NCBI GenBank assembly: GCA_008933805.1 | Contig: WBUH01000021.1 | Coordinates: 1 to 64,000 of the forward strand | Length of the DNA: 64,000 nt | Origin: Bacteroidota bacterium | GTDB lineage: Bacteria > Bacteroidota > Bacteroidia > UBA8524 | Direction: 5' to 3' | Shown: positions 53,462 through 62,817 of the stretch, one piece after another | Numbering within the stretch: position 1 is the stretch's first letter | Layout of the letters: every line of letters starts with the position of its first letter | Notes under the pieces: model-generated | The model's input: only the letters and a program-made list of their open reading frames with translations | What the model was told of the DNA's origin: nothing | Databases searched by the model: none | Made by a program: the position numbers and the translations under genes

Positions 53462-54151
53462 TTATTTTATTATATGATAGCGAATAAGGTTCCATGTTTC
53501 ATTATCAGTAAGGTTCTCCTTTTTAATAATTCCGACATCTTTAGCCCAAAAAAGATTAATATTTTTTCGATTGAAAATAAGTGATTTAGTAATATTTACC
53601 TTAATAACTTTTGGGAAAGTAAATAATGTATCGTACATATCCTGTAAGACGTATTGTGAGTTTTGCCCCGAAAAGTCCGCTACTCCGCCATATCCTTTCG
53701 TAAATGGATAATCCCATGAGATGCTTTCACCAAGAACATTACCAACTTTATACTTATAACATGATAATCCATAGCACGGCCATTTGGAACCTTCTTTTAT
53801 GCAACCCGCACTACCTTGAGTTGACATTGCATACTTATACGTGTATCCATCAAAAAAACTTACTGTATAACATTCCACAACTTCATAGCTTTCGCCTTGT
53901 GAAGATGGAGTAGTCATTTGCTTTTTGTTAACTGAGACTACTACACTATCAATTTCGCCAGTTTTATCATTCTGAAATATCCAATATGAACCTTGTTTGA
54001 AGTAAAAATAATCCAATACTTCTTGCGGGATATACCAGTCCTTTGGCCATTGGTTTGTAGGTGGCGGCGGCACAGGCTCCCCGCCGTCGCAGGCATTAAA
54101 CAATAAAGTTGTGGGTATAAACCATAGCAATAGAATGTATAGCTTTTTCAT
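53462..54151 (-). CDS. Lipoprotein, unknown function
   Basis: This 229-residue protein has a lipobox ending LLFNAC (Cys ~21) after a hydrophobic signal, then a Pro-rich linker (PVPPPPTNQWP). The mature part has aromatic-rich strands (YFYFKQGSYWIFQND) and several Cys (VVECYTV, AGCIKEG, CYGLSCYK), consistent with a small beta protein held by disulfides. No family is recognised. It ends 27 bases before the start of the beta-helix T9SS gene on the same strand, so the two may be co-transcribed. Confidence 0.7.
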   Translation of the reverse strand: MKKLYILLLWFIPTTLLFNACDGGEPVPPPPTNQWPKDWYIPQEVLDYFYFKQGSYWIFQNDKTGEIDSVVVSVNKKQMTTPSSQGESYEVVECYTVSFFDGYTYKYAMSTQGSAGCIKEGSKWPCYGLSCYKYKVGNVLGESISWDYPFTKGYGGVADFSGQNSQYVLQDMYDTLFTFPKVIKVNITKSLIFNRKNINLFWAKDVGIIKKENLTDNETWNLIRYHIIK

Positions 54152-54815
54152 ATCGGATTATTAGATTTTAAGATGCAGGTAAAACTGTTCACTTGTAATT
54201 GCTAAGTTAGTAATTATTGCTTTCAATTGATTTGCACTAATTGCAAGCCAACTTTTTACTTTTACGGAATTTTGCAAACTGATACTTTTCATCTTATTAA
54301 CGTTAAACCTAAAAAACTCAAAAAGGGTGCGAACCTCAGCTAATCCCGCAGCGTTAGGTACGGCCAGTACCCATCCAAACGGAATAGCAAAAGGAACACA
54401 CCCTTTTCAAGGGCGTGTTCTTCTGCAATTCCCCTTTGGATTTAAAATTGGCCGTTTTAACGTTGAGGGAACTAACAAAAGGACACGTTATATTTATCCT
54501 TATAGTCTAAGTTTCGATGTTTCTATTTACCTACAAAGGTAGTAAACAACACTCCGTTGCACAATACCCAACAACACGTTGTTTTTAGAAACAAACCGTT
54601 TTTTGCTTGTATAAAGAGCATGGGTTTTGGTGCTGCTGCACCCCAAACAGTAAAACAGTGATGCAAACATTAATAATATCCATAACAAATAATACAGTGA
54701 AAACACCCATTTTTATTGTACACATTTTGTAGTAAAAAAAATAGATATTGCAGGTAACTTATACCTTCAATTGTTTGCACTTACACTTATTGTTGGGAAA
54801 TTAGACTAATAAACT
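54152..54815. other. Gene-free region with a hairpin (664 bases)
   Basis: No convincing gene. GAACACACCCTT (54394-54405) pairs with AAGGGCGTGTTC (54409-54420) with one mismatch around a TTC loop. The stretch before it, including GGTGCGAACCTCAGC, was examined for a tRNA 3' end on the minus strand (GGTTCGCACCC), but the loop lacks the invariant A and no cloverleaf can be made. A second small hairpin, GGTGCTGCTGCACC, lies near 54634-54650. This may be a relic or an unrecognised ncRNA. Confidence 0.35.
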
Positions 54816-55523
54816 ATGAAAACAAAAACCTACTTCTTGATGCTCACAGTATTATTATGCTTCCCATTAGCTGCACAAAACGTTAACAGGGCTGGAATAT
54901 CTCCCGCCATTGATTATTCAGGTCGGTTTTCCCGCAAATGGAGTGGTAATTTTTATACGTTCAGTGCGTTTCACCTGTACGATTTTTCACAACAAAAAAT
55001 ACCAAGGGAAGGTAGGTACTACTTTTTAAACGCAGAGGCATACATATCCTACCATACCTCTGAAAAACTTTCTCTTTCGGGAGGGTATGTTTTTCAACGC
55101 TTCATTCCTCTTTACCCCCGCTATTTAGATGAAAATCGTTTATTTATACAAGTCTCAAGAAATCACTTATGGGATTCAACTGTTGTTAAACAGCGACTTC
55201 GGTTTGAACTAATGAATTACTCTTTAATATCAACAAGCAGCAGACAGTATCACCGCTTGCGTTATCGGTTAGGAATTGAAAGCCCAATATCCGACAAGTT
55301 GTACTTTACAGCATTTATCGAGCCTTTTATAAACACAAGCGAAAAAATCAATTACCGATGGATTGAAAACTGGTTATACGTTGGCATTGGAAGACATAGA
55401 AACCACCGAAACCGATTAGAATTGGGTGGTATGAATATTTCGTGGAGATTGAGAAAGAACGGTTGGTTTAATCAATTTTACCTTCAAGCATCATGGATAA
55501 GAACTTTATCGCCTAAGAAGTGA
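54816..55523 (+). CDS. DUF2490-like outer-membrane barrel protein
   Basis: This 235-residue protein has a signal peptide (LMLTVLLCFPLAAQ) followed by the strand pattern of DUF2490: FYTFSAFHLYDFSQQ, YFLNAEAYISYHTSEKLSLSGGYVFQ, LIQ/LFIQVSRNH, RLRFELMNYSL, YHRLRYRLGIES and FTAFIEPFINTSEKINY. A repeated hRhRY pattern suggests a small outer-membrane barrel. It has no known function. It is flanked by gene-free DNA upstream and a convergent secreted-protein gene downstream. Confidence 0.75.
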   Translation: MKTKTYFLMLTVLLCFPLAAQNVNRAGISPAIDYSGRFSRKWSGNFYTFSAFHLYDFSQQKIPREGRYYFLNAEAYISYHTSEKLSLSGGYVFQRFIPLYPRYLDENRLFIQVSRNHLWDSTVVKQRLRFELMNYSLISTSSRQYHRLRYRLGIESPISDKLYFTAFIEPFINTSEKINYRWIENWLYVGIGRHRNHRNRLELGGMNISWRLRKNGWFNQFYLQASWIRTLSPKK

Positions 55524-55647
55524 TAGCCATCAACAACGTGTTGTATCGTCCTGTTTTTCGGATAAAAACATTTGTATGCTGTATCAAAACAAAAAAACCG
55601 CCCATTGATTACAATGAGCGGCTTACAATAGTAAAGTCGATTGTTCT

Positions 55648-56088
55648 TTATTTAGCAGCCATTAGTGCCCCAAACTTCATCAATCCGTACACAAATGCCC
55701 TATACATTCCAGAGCTAACACCACTTTCCGCATCTTTAACAAGTTTATTTGTTTGTTTCCAAATATCCTCTGGGGCATCGCTGCTGGGAATGCAGATATA
55801 GTGAACCGCTCCGTTTGAAATATCGGTACGCCTAAATATCATCATTACCGCACAAGGCTTGGTTTGCCCGTCCCTGAACAGTCCTTTAAATTCACATTGG
55901 CGTTTTTCTTTGCCTTCTTCAATGGTAAAAGTACCGTAATCTTTAAAACTATATCCTTTCTTCATGTCTAATCCACTCTCCACTTGGGTCTTGTACCCTT
56001 TGGTAATGTAATTGTACTCTTCTTGGGTGGTTTGGGAAATGGCAGGTAGAGAAACTGCCAAAAGCAGTGCGATAATGATGTTTTTCAT
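55648..56088 (-). CDS. Small secreted protein, unknown function
   Basis: This 146-residue protein has a signal peptide (IIIALLLAVSLPAISQ). The mature part has an EEYNYITKGYKTQVESGLDMKKGY stretch, a CEFKGLF segment and HYICIPSSDAPEDIW. No family is recognised. It stands at the left border of the element-like operon that begins at 56203 and has host-like codon use, so it may be the last chromosomal gene on that side, which is uncertain. Confidence 0.6.
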   Translation of the reverse strand: MKNIIIALLLAVSLPAISQTTQEEYNYITKGYKTQVESGLDMKKGYSFKDYGTFTIEEGKEKRQCEFKGLFRDGQTKPCAVMMIFRRTDISNGAVHYICIPSSDAPEDIWKQTNKLVKDAESGVSSGMYRAFVYGLMKFGALMAAK

Positions 56089-56202
56089 AATTGTTTAATA
56101 GTTTTTAATATTAAAAGGTGCAAAATAGGGTCGCATTCTATTAAAATGCCAATCCTATTGCGGGTTTCGTATTCTTACAATTCATTTTCAATGTATTAAA
56201 TT

Positions 56203-56955
56203 TTACTGCAATACTTTCTCACTGACATTATACTGCAAACCTGTTTGCCCGTATCGGTTTTTAGTGGCAACGGCGTAATTGTTTACAAACGTATTATCGG
56301 CTTTTACCACTTCGATATTAATCCCTGCATCATAGAGGGGTTTGGTACCGCCGCGTATCTTATTGCTTGCGGTACGTTGAAACAGCACAATAAAAATGGT
56401 ATCGGGATAATCCTTCCTCAGCTTATCAAACTCTGAACTGTCAACATCGAGTTTTGTCCAACTGTCGATAATCACTACATCAAAAAGCCTTGCCCCCTCT
56501 CTCACGTCTTTAAGGGTACTTTCTTCTGTAACCGTTACTTTTGGAATATTGCGGGGGGAAAGGTGGTCTTTACGGTTACACACGATAATATCACTGTTTG
56601 CCCCGATTTCTAACGAGTAAAACAAGACGGTTCTTCCCGTTTCTGCAAACGCATCCGCCAATTGGAATGCCAATTGTGTTTTACCCGCGCCTTGGTCGCC
56701 CTCAAGGGTGATGGCCAACCGATACGGCTCCAGCTTGCCTAACAGTTTACCCAAATCACCTTTGAGAACAAACGTGTTTTTCGGGGGGCGTATATCGGCA
56801 ATGGGGATAAAACGCAAACGTCCTAAATTTCTTTCGGGCGGCCTTTCGGATATTTCCGCTGTTGCGCCAGCCGCCCTACCTACTTTTTTCCCGAAAGCCC
56901 CGATAAGTATTGCACTTGTAATCTTGGCTTGGCATTTTTCACCGCCTCCTTGCAT
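56203..56955 (-). CDS. RecA-like P-loop ATPase, probably expressed by -1 frameshift
   Basis: A RecA/DnaB-like ATPase domain with Walker A GDQGAGKT (residues 86-93 of this frame), Walker B VVIIDSW (~160) and a late IRGGTKPLYDAGINIEVV block typical of phage and plasmid recombination ATPases. The 250-codon frame opens with ATG at 56955, but that ATG lies inside the upstream gene. Residues 1-23 are an out-of-frame reading of that gene's end, with no other good start before residue ~45. A dnaX-like slippery site at 56883-56889 would enter this frame from the upstream gene, giving a fusion of 243 plus 226 residues. The gene's true product is therefore likely the C-terminal half of that fusion. Confidence 0.75.
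   Translation of the reverse strand: MQGGGEKCQAKITSAILIGAFGKKVGRAAGATAEISERPPERNLGRLRFIPIADIRPPKNTFVLKGDLGKLLGKLEPYRLAITLEGDQGAGKTQLAFQLADAFAETGRTVLFYSLEIGANSDIIVCNRKDHLSPRNIPKVTVTEESTLKDVREGARLFDVVIIDSWTKLDVDSSEFDKLRKDYPDTIFIVLFQRTASNKIRGGTKPLYDAGINIEVVKADNTFVNNYAVATKNRYGQTGLQYNVSEKVLQ
56836..56889 (-). promoter_or_regulatory. Programmed -1 frameshift signal (A_AAA_AAG, 6-nt spacer, GC stem)
   Basis: On the minus strand the 0-frame reads GGA AAA AAG TAG, so the heptamer A_AAA_AAG (56889-56883) is directly followed by the stop codon (56882-56880). After the six-base spacer TAGGTA comes GGGCGGC (56876-56870), which pairs with GCCGCCC (56842-56836) over a 27-nt loop. Shifting to -1 enters the ATPase frame. 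It matches the dnaX-type signal in heptamer and spacing. Confidence 0.7.
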
Positions 56956-57611
56956 TGCCTTAACAAGTCATCAGCGATGTTGATATTGCGCACAAATTCC
57001 ACATTATCCGCTAATCCGGATAAAGCCGTTTTCATGCGTTGTGCAATTACGGTAAGTATAGACTTTTGGGAAGATACGTTCGAGTTGCTTTTGGCCGATT
57101 CTATCCTTTTTAAAAAGTTACGGATGGCGGTTACTTTGCGGTCTTTGCCTTTCATGGCGATAAATGACTTTATCAGTTGCAGTTCGAGGCTGTATTTCTT
57201 AACGTTCACAAGGGCTTTGGGGGCTTTTTCTTTAACCACTTTGATTTTAGTTTTCACTTTGGCCTTTACTGCCTTTTTAGGCTTTTTGGCTTTGGCGGCA
57301 ACCTTTTTTGTTTTTCGGGGTGCGGGTATTTTTTTCTTAGGCGGGGCGGGAGCTTTGCGTTTAGTAAGCGGTGCTTTGCCTTTGGCCTGTTTCTTTACAG
57401 GGGTTTTGTCAACGCCCTTGTTGTCCTTCAGGTATTGGCTCACCTGCTTAATAGTAGCATCTACAGTTTCCTTTACTTCGGGGTCGTTGTTATAATACAC
57501 CAATGTTTTACCCTCTTTGGTGGCATTCTTCACATATTCATGGGCGGTACGCAGGTTTTCAGGCAATACCGAAGGGTTGATACCCAGTTCAAAATAAGAT
57601 TGTACGTTCAT
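56880..57611 (-). CDS. Lysine-rich histone-H1-like protein, N-terminal half of a probable frameshift fusion
   Basis: This 243-residue protein has a folded N-terminal ~65 residues (SYFELGINPSVLPENLRTAH, DATIKQVSQYLKDN), a very basic Lys/Ala/Pro-rich middle (~70-130: KKQAKGKAPLTKRKAPAPPK, KTKKVAAKAKKPKKAVKAK) and a helical C-terminus (KKYSLELQLIKSFIAMKGKD ... LLRQCKEAVKN). The middle is like eukaryotic histone H1 tails and bacterial AlgP/Hc1 proteins and should bind DNA without specificity. The stop codon is preceded by a -1 slippery site leading into the RecA-like frame. It starts one base after the stop of the 1731-residue gene. Confidence 0.8.
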   Translation of the reverse strand: MNVQSYFELGINPSVLPENLRTAHEYVKNATKEGKTLVYYNNDPEVKETVDATIKQVSQYLKDNKGVDKTPVKKQAKGKAPLTKRKAPAPPKKKIPAPRKTKKVAAKAKKPKKAVKAKVKTKIKVVKEKAPKALVNVKKYSLELQLIKSFIAMKGKDRKVTAIRNFLKRIESAKSNSNVSSQKSILTVIAQRMKTALSGLADNVEFVRNINIADDLLRQCKEAVKNAKPRLQVQYLSGLSGKK

Positions 57612-57612
57612 A

Positions 57613-60600
57613 TTAAATAGCTAAGAGTAGTTTAATTTTAATCGCCCTTGCACGAAGGCGCAGGGCTTCGAGTTCCGAATAATCAAATTCGGGGTCTGAT
57701 TCAGGCTCATTGACCTGTTGCATCCTTTTTAACGGTTTTACCTCGTCAGAGCCTTTGTCCGCTTCAATTTCCCCTGCAATCAGGTCTAATTGGTGGGGGG
57801 CTATAAATACACTGGCCTTAAAGCGTTCCTGTAACAGCGTAAGCACCTCTTTTAGCTTATTGGTTGAAAATTCAGCTATCATATATTCCGCCTGCTTATC
57901 AAACCTGCCGTTTTCCATTAAGCGGTTGAGGTCTTGGTCAAGGAACACTTCCCCGCTGATTTTACGGGAGGCGTGTATTTGTAACTGGTAGTTGTAGTTC
58001 CGTTTTTTAAAGAGGCTTACCCCCATATCTGTTTCTATGCCGCCGCTTGGGGGCAGGGATGCGATAATAGGCAGGGCTTTTAACAGGGGAACTTTGATAA
58101 TTTTCTCACTGCCTGTAAAGTCGGGGGCTTCCCATCCGTAAGGCATGATTTTGCCTTTGCGCACCTTTCCTTCGCGGGTGGTAAAGGTGATTAACCGCCC
58201 CTTGTTTAACAGTCCTTTGCCCGAATTATTCTCTGAATAACTCTGCAAGAGGTTGCCTGTGGCAATGTAAGCGATACCCCGCTCAAGGGTGGCCGACTTA
58301 ATGGCTATTTGCCAATTAGACTTTGTGTATTCCCAATCTCCTTGTCGGGTGTCATTACTCCGTCCGATAATAGCAGCTATATCACTGTATTTACTCAAGG
58401 GGATATTGATGCGTTTACGACCGCTGGCAATGGCAAGCTGCAATACCATTTTACTTGGCAAATAGGGTTTGGCAGCATTTTCATTCACGGCTACCCCCAA
58501 CGAAACAGCAACGCTGTTCCCCGATTTGGGGTCGTAGGGGTCAATGGGGTATTCCAAAAGCCTTCCGATATGAAAAAAGCTAAGCATTTTAAGCACGGTA
58601 GCGGATTGGTTTTTCAGCCCGCCCACAACATTGGCTAATTTCAGTTTACGTGCTTCTTGCAATTGCCGGTACAAGGTTTGGTAGTCCCCTTGCGGTGGCA
58701 ACATTGCTATTTTGGTATCGTACTCATCGTTGATTTCTTGTGTCAGCCGTTCGGTTTCCTGTTCTACCCACTGGCTGTACTTCTCCCTTAGTGTTGATTT
58801 GATTTCATGGGGGGTCTTACCATTGGTTGCCTGTGCATACAGGTTGTCAAGCTCTGATACTGTGTAAGGCTTTTTAAGGATGTTCACCTCGCATTTTTCG
58901 ATATAGGTATTATTGCCAAAGGCACTCTTACCGCCTTTGCCCACAATCATAATTTTGCGCTCAAGGGTAACGGCCTTTAAGTCCACGTATTCTACCTCAA
59001 GGTCGTATTCGTCAATCTGCTTTAAGTAAGCAACCTCTTCCTCATACGCTGCCAAAACATCTTTGTAAAACCCTTCCTGCATTTGGGCAGAAAGTACCGC
59101 CACCCTGCCTGTTACCTTATGGGCGGCATCTTCGGTGGTGTACCGTTTGTCGGTAGCTAATTTGGCCAGCTTCATCGGGTCGTCCAGCAATTCATTGATT
59201 TTGCGGTTGTCCCGTAAATACTGTACCACTACGTTATCCCCGATACGGTTTAGAAAATCATCGGTACTAAGCATGGCTGCACTTTGCCGTTGGTTGCTGG
59301 AGGTGTTGGCATCCAAACTTTTGAGTTTGTTTTGCAGCATCATCATTAACCGTTTTTCTGCGGGTATAGCCGAAAAAACGTAATCGTAAATAGGGGGAAG
59401 GATTTGTCCGGTTCGGTTGATGCGCCCCCGCTTTTGTACTTCGGTGCTGATGTTCAATTCAGCCTGTAAAAGTAACATTACCCGTTGTTTCACTTGTGAG
59501 GGGGGCACTTTTTTAGTGGGCAGTGCATGGGCACTTGCCCCTGTGGAGCCGCTTTGGTTGATTAAAAGTACGTCCGCTTCGTTATCGTTAAACCTTCGGA
59601 ACGCATCGTTGGTGTTTTCACGTTTACGGGCTACTACTGTTCCGATATACCGGATAGCGGTGTTGGGCTTGGCGGTCGTTGCCGTGGGTACTTTTCCCAA
59701 ACCGTTTAACCCGTGATGCCCTTCGTTTTTTATTATTTGTTTAATTTCAACGGGCTGCCAATAAAAGTCAAGTTCTACGGTACTAAACCCCTTTTTGATG
59801 GACAGCAGTTCTTCAAGGGAGGTATAACCGTATTCGGCACTTTCCCAATCGCCGTTCAGGACGGCAAACCCGTACAACAGGTCTTCCCCGTCAAAACCAT
59901 TAATGTACCAGTCGCTGCCCCCGAAAAAGTAATGCAGAAAAGCCGTGTCATTGTTTTTTCTGTAATTGGAGCGGGCGTTGTCTGCTAACTGGTTTAACTG
60001 AGCTACCACCTCGGATAATTCATCGTTACCCATAATAGCCCTTTGCTGGTTTTGGGGCATTAGCTTTTTAAGGTTCGCATTCAGGTCGGATAATTTCAGG
60101 GCTTTACCATTTGATTTAGCGTTGTTCTCAAACTGTACTTCGGGCAATGCTTCGTTGGCCTTTGCGGGGGTGAGCTGTAACTCGTACTTACGTCCCGTTA
60201 CTTCGGCAACGCTGTACCCTGCCGCCTGTATTTTTTGTTTGATAAGGTCAATGGGGCTGATAACAATACCCGAAGTAATGGTGCGTATCCGTTCGGCTAT
60301 CTTGTTATACTCCCGTTGGGCTTCAAAGGAAAACACCGATATATCAAGTTTCTTATAGTTTACTTCCCCTGTTACGGTGCGTTCGGAATAGCGCAATATC
60401 CCGTCCAACCCCTTCATTAATACAGTGGCAAAGTCCGCATTGATGCGGCTGCCTTCTTTTATTCCCGTACCGTCCGCCTCCTGCATGGACTCTAAGAAGC
60501 TGCCCATTGTACTGGAAAATGCAATCACGGGTTTTTTACCCTCCTTTAAGCGCATAATGGCACGGTCGGCCACATCGCCCGCTTTGATGGAAAACAGCAT

Positions 60601-62808
60601 TTGGTTGACCACTTGGAATATTTTTGAAAAGTAGGGCGTATTGTCCACCCCTGCACTTTCAGTTCCTTTGCGGGTCTCTATCTCTGTGCCTGTATTGGAA
60701 AGGGCGGCAATCATATCCATCTTATAAATTTCAGGCTGCACGTAGGTCAACTGAAAAGCAATGATTGCCCGTAAAATCTCGGTAATGTTATCGGCAATGG
60801 CGCGGTGTTCGTCGGCTTTGTCATCAAGGGTGATGTAGTTCACCTCAATACCTTCATAGGTGCGTTCCCTTCTGAGCATTTGCCCATATTCTACCAGTTG
60901 CGAGGATAGTATTTCCTGCAAGGCAATACCGCCCTTTTCTATCCCGTCCACCAACGCCTGTTTGGTCATATTGGCTTCGCTAATAGCGGTTTTTAGGGCA
61001 TATATGGGCAGGTTATCGGGGCGTTTGGCAAAGGTGGCACTTAAAAATATCACCGAAATAGTAGGGTCGATAATGTGTTGCAGCATAATGCCCGTTTTAC
61101 TTTCCCCGCTGGCGTTATGGGCTTCGTCCATAATAAACACGTTATCGGGGGCAAAGGCGCGGATAAATTGCTGTTTGGCCGAAAGTTTTAAGTGGGAGGT
61201 TGTCCCTGTATAGTTGATTTCCCCGCCGTTAAGCTGGCTGTAGGTGAGCATTACATAATCGAACTTGGGGGGCAATTTGCCCGAAGCGATGATTTTGTTT
61301 TGCTCCTGTGCCAACGGCGGCTCATACACCACCTTGCCGTCTTCATCCTTTACCTGTGTTTTGCTCTCTTTGGTGTTTAGGATAAACGGATTGAGGGATG
61401 CGCTGCCGATGGCCGAAAGGTCGCGGTACAAATCTGAAAACAAATTGGGTTTTTCGGTAATGAAAACGGGTTGTTTACCGTGCTTTACCGCATAGCGTAT
61501 CATCGCTGCTGCTACCCTTCCTTTTCCTATTCCGGTTTGGTCGCCGATAATGATACCTTGGTTACGGTTTTCAACGTTGAAAATTGAAAGGGCAACCGCG
61601 TCGGTTTGTTCGGCACTGAGGGCGTTGTTCAGCTCTTGGGTGGTTTTGTAACCTAATTTCTTTCTGACAAATTCGTCCACGTTTCCTACGGCCTGTTTTA
61701 ACAGCTCTAAAGCCTGTTGCATTTCCGCCCCCATACTGTCGGGGGTATCAACGTTCAACCGTTTGTTTTTAGAGGCAGGGATATAAGGCATTCCTAAACC
61801 GTTGTCCAAAAGCAGTTTTATTTTTTTTGCCTGCTCGTTAAGCCGCAGGGCTTCGTCTTTACTGTGCATTACTGAATCGGATAGTTGTAATTGGGTGATG
61901 CGGTGGTACAGCTCATCAAAAGTGTTAATGACTGTATCAGTCGGTTTTTTAAGGGGGGCAACCCCTTGGGGTTGTGCTTTTCTGCCGTTTATCAATAGCA
62001 AACGGCTGTTAAAGCCTGTCCCCTGACGGGAATACAGGGCTTTACCGTTGATTAGTAAAATATCTTCAACGTGGTAAAAGTGGTAGAGAAAGTTTAAGAA
62101 AATGCGGTTCTTGCCTGCCTGCACCCTGCCGTAACTGTCCCAACGGGTGTGGCCGCCTATAATAATGGCAGCTTTGCCGTTGTCTTTCATGGCAGCCAGT
62201 GCATTAATGGCTAACAGGTGGTCAAGGTCATAAATGATATACCCTTCCCTTTTTACAGGGGCGGGCAAGGTTCCGAAAGGCGGGTTGGTAAGCACTGCAT
62301 CATACACTTGGGGCAATACCCATTCTTCGGCATCCAATCGGTAAATTTCCTTATAGTTTTCTTGGGCAAGGTTCTGTAGTCTTACAGGGTCAATTTCATT
62401 AACGGTAAAATGTTCGGGTTGCCCTGCAATGGTGAGCATCCCGTTCCCTGCGGAGGGTTCTAAGTAATTACCCTTTTTATGGATGCCGCAATAGTGCCCC
62501 ATTAAGTACGCAATAGGTGCAGGGGTGGAATATTGTTGCCATAAAATACTATGTGAGGTGCGGTGGGAAAGGTTGTTTTGCCGTTGGTAGAGGCTTACAA
62601 TAATATCAAAGGTTTCTTTTTCCGTTACTCCTTTTTGGTGGGCAAGCCTTCTTGCAATACCTACTAAGGCCAGTTCGGTCAGTTCTTTGATTAAATTTTT
62701 GTCCGTAATACCGAATTGCCCTGCAAGGGTATTGACTTCCTTGTTGGTAAGCCGTTCCCCCGAATGTAGCCGCTTGGCAATGGAAATCACAAACCCCTTG
62801 TTGTCCAT
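57613..62808 (-). CDS. N6-adenine methylase fused to Strawberry-notch-type SF2 helicase (DarB-like)
   Basis: A 1731-residue two-enzyme fusion. N-terminal helix region 1-90. Methyltransferase ~95-280 with EPSAGNG (117-123) and NPPF (175-178), an amino-methylase motif IV. Helicase core from ~370: Walker A GDQTGIGKGR (422-431), DEAH (561-564), SAT (590-592), and in the second half LLINQSGSTGASAHA with QKRGRINRTGQ. The C-terminal ~500 residues lack a known name. Similar proteins occur in large phages and conjugative elements, for example DarB of phage P1, which protects incoming DNA from restriction. Whether this one does so is inference. It is in operon with GH108 and the histone-like gene. Confidence 0.88.
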   Translation of the reverse strand: MDNKGFVISIAKRLHSGERLTNKEVNTLAGQFGITDKNLIKELTELALVGIARRLAHQKGVTEKETFDIIVSLYQRQNNLSHRTSHSILWQQYSTPAPIAYLMGHYCGIHKKGNYLEPSAGNGMLTIAGQPEHFTVNEIDPVRLQNLAQENYKEIYRLDAEEWVLPQVYDAVLTNPPFGTLPAPVKREGYIIYDLDHLLAINALAAMKDNGKAAIIIGGHTRWDSYGRVQAGKNRIFLNFLYHFYHVEDILLINGKALYSRQGTGFNSRLLLINGRKAQPQGVAPLKKPTDTVINTFDELYHRITQLQLSDSVMHSKDEALRLNEQAKKIKLLLDNGLGMPYIPASKNKRLNVDTPDSMGAEMQQALELLKQAVGNVDEFVRKKLGYKTTQELNNALSAEQTDAVALSIFNVENRNQGIIIGDQTGIGKGRVAAAMIRYAVKHGKQPVFITEKPNLFSDLYRDLSAIGSASLNPFILNTKESKTQVKDEDGKVVYEPPLAQEQNKIIASGKLPPKFDYVMLTYSQLNGGEINYTGTTSHLKLSAKQQFIRAFAPDNVFIMDEAHNASGESKTGIMLQHIIDPTISVIFLSATFAKRPDNLPIYALKTAISEANMTKQALVDGIEKGGIALQEILSSQLVEYGQMLRRERTYEGIEVNYITLDDKADEHRAIADNITEILRAIIAFQLTYVQPEIYKMDMIAALSNTGTEIETRKGTESAGVDNTPYFSKIFQVVNQMLFSIKAGDVADRAIMRLKEGKKPVIAFSSTMGSFLESMQEADGTGIKEGSRINADFATVLMKGLDGILRYSERTVTGEVNYKKLDISVFSFEAQREYNKIAERIRTITSGIVISPIDLIKQKIQAAGYSVAEVTGRKYELQLTPAKANEALPEVQFENNAKSNGKALKLSDLNANLKKLMPQNQQRAIMGNDELSEVVAQLNQLADNARSNYRKNNDTAFLHYFFGGSDWYINGFDGEDLLYGFAVLNGDWESAEYGYTSLEELLSIKKGFSTVELDFYWQPVEIKQIIKNEGHHGLNGLGKVPTATTAKPNTAIRYIGTVVARKRENTNDAFRRFNDNEADVLLINQSGSTGASAHALPTKKVPPSQVKQRVMLLLQAELNISTEVQKRGRINRTGQILPPIYDYVFSAIPAEKRLMMMLQNKLKSLDANTSSNQRQSAAMLSTDDFLNRIGDNVVVQYLRDNRKINELLDDPMKLAKLATDKRYTTEDAAHKVTGRVAVLSAQMQEGFYKDVLAAYEEEVAYLKQIDEYDLEVEYVDLKAVTLERKIMIVGKGGKSAFGNNTYIEKCEVNILKKPYTVSELDNLYAQATNGKTPHEIKSTLREKYSQWVEQETERLTQEINDEYDTKIAMLPPQGDYQTLYRQLQEARKLKLANVVGGLKNQSATVLKMLSFFHIGRLLEYPIDPYDPKSGNSVAVSLGVAVNENAAKPYLPSKMVLQLAIASGRKRINIPLSKYSDIAAIIGRSNDTRQGDWEYTKSNWQIAIKSATLERGIAYIATGNLLQSYSENNSGKGLLNKGRLITFTTREGKVRKGKIMPYGWEAPDFTGSEKIIKVPLLKALPIIASLPPSGGIETDMGVSLFKKRNYNYQLQIHASRKISGEVFLDQDLNRLMENGRFDKQAEYMIAEFSTNKLKEVLTLLQERFKASVFIAPHQLDLIAGEIEADKGSDEVKPLKRMQQVNEPESDPEFDYSELEALRLRARAIKIKLLLAI

Positions 62809-62817
62809 CTCTGTAAA

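Noticed and set aside
54309-54345. Minus-strand GGTTCGCACCC, considered as the T-arm of a tRNA or an integrase attachment remnant
   Set aside because: The invariant A of the T-loop is missing and no acceptor, D or anticodon arms can be drawn.
54327-54542. 71-codon frame in the gene-free region, considered as a relic gene
   Set aside because: No recognisable motif; it includes a hairpin and ends close to AT-rich noncoding DNA.
54568-55543. Short inverted repeat (CAACAACACGTTG and its complement) flanking the DUF2490 gene, considered as transposon ends
   Set aside because: Only ~12 matching bases with a self-palindromic core, no transposase and no target duplication.
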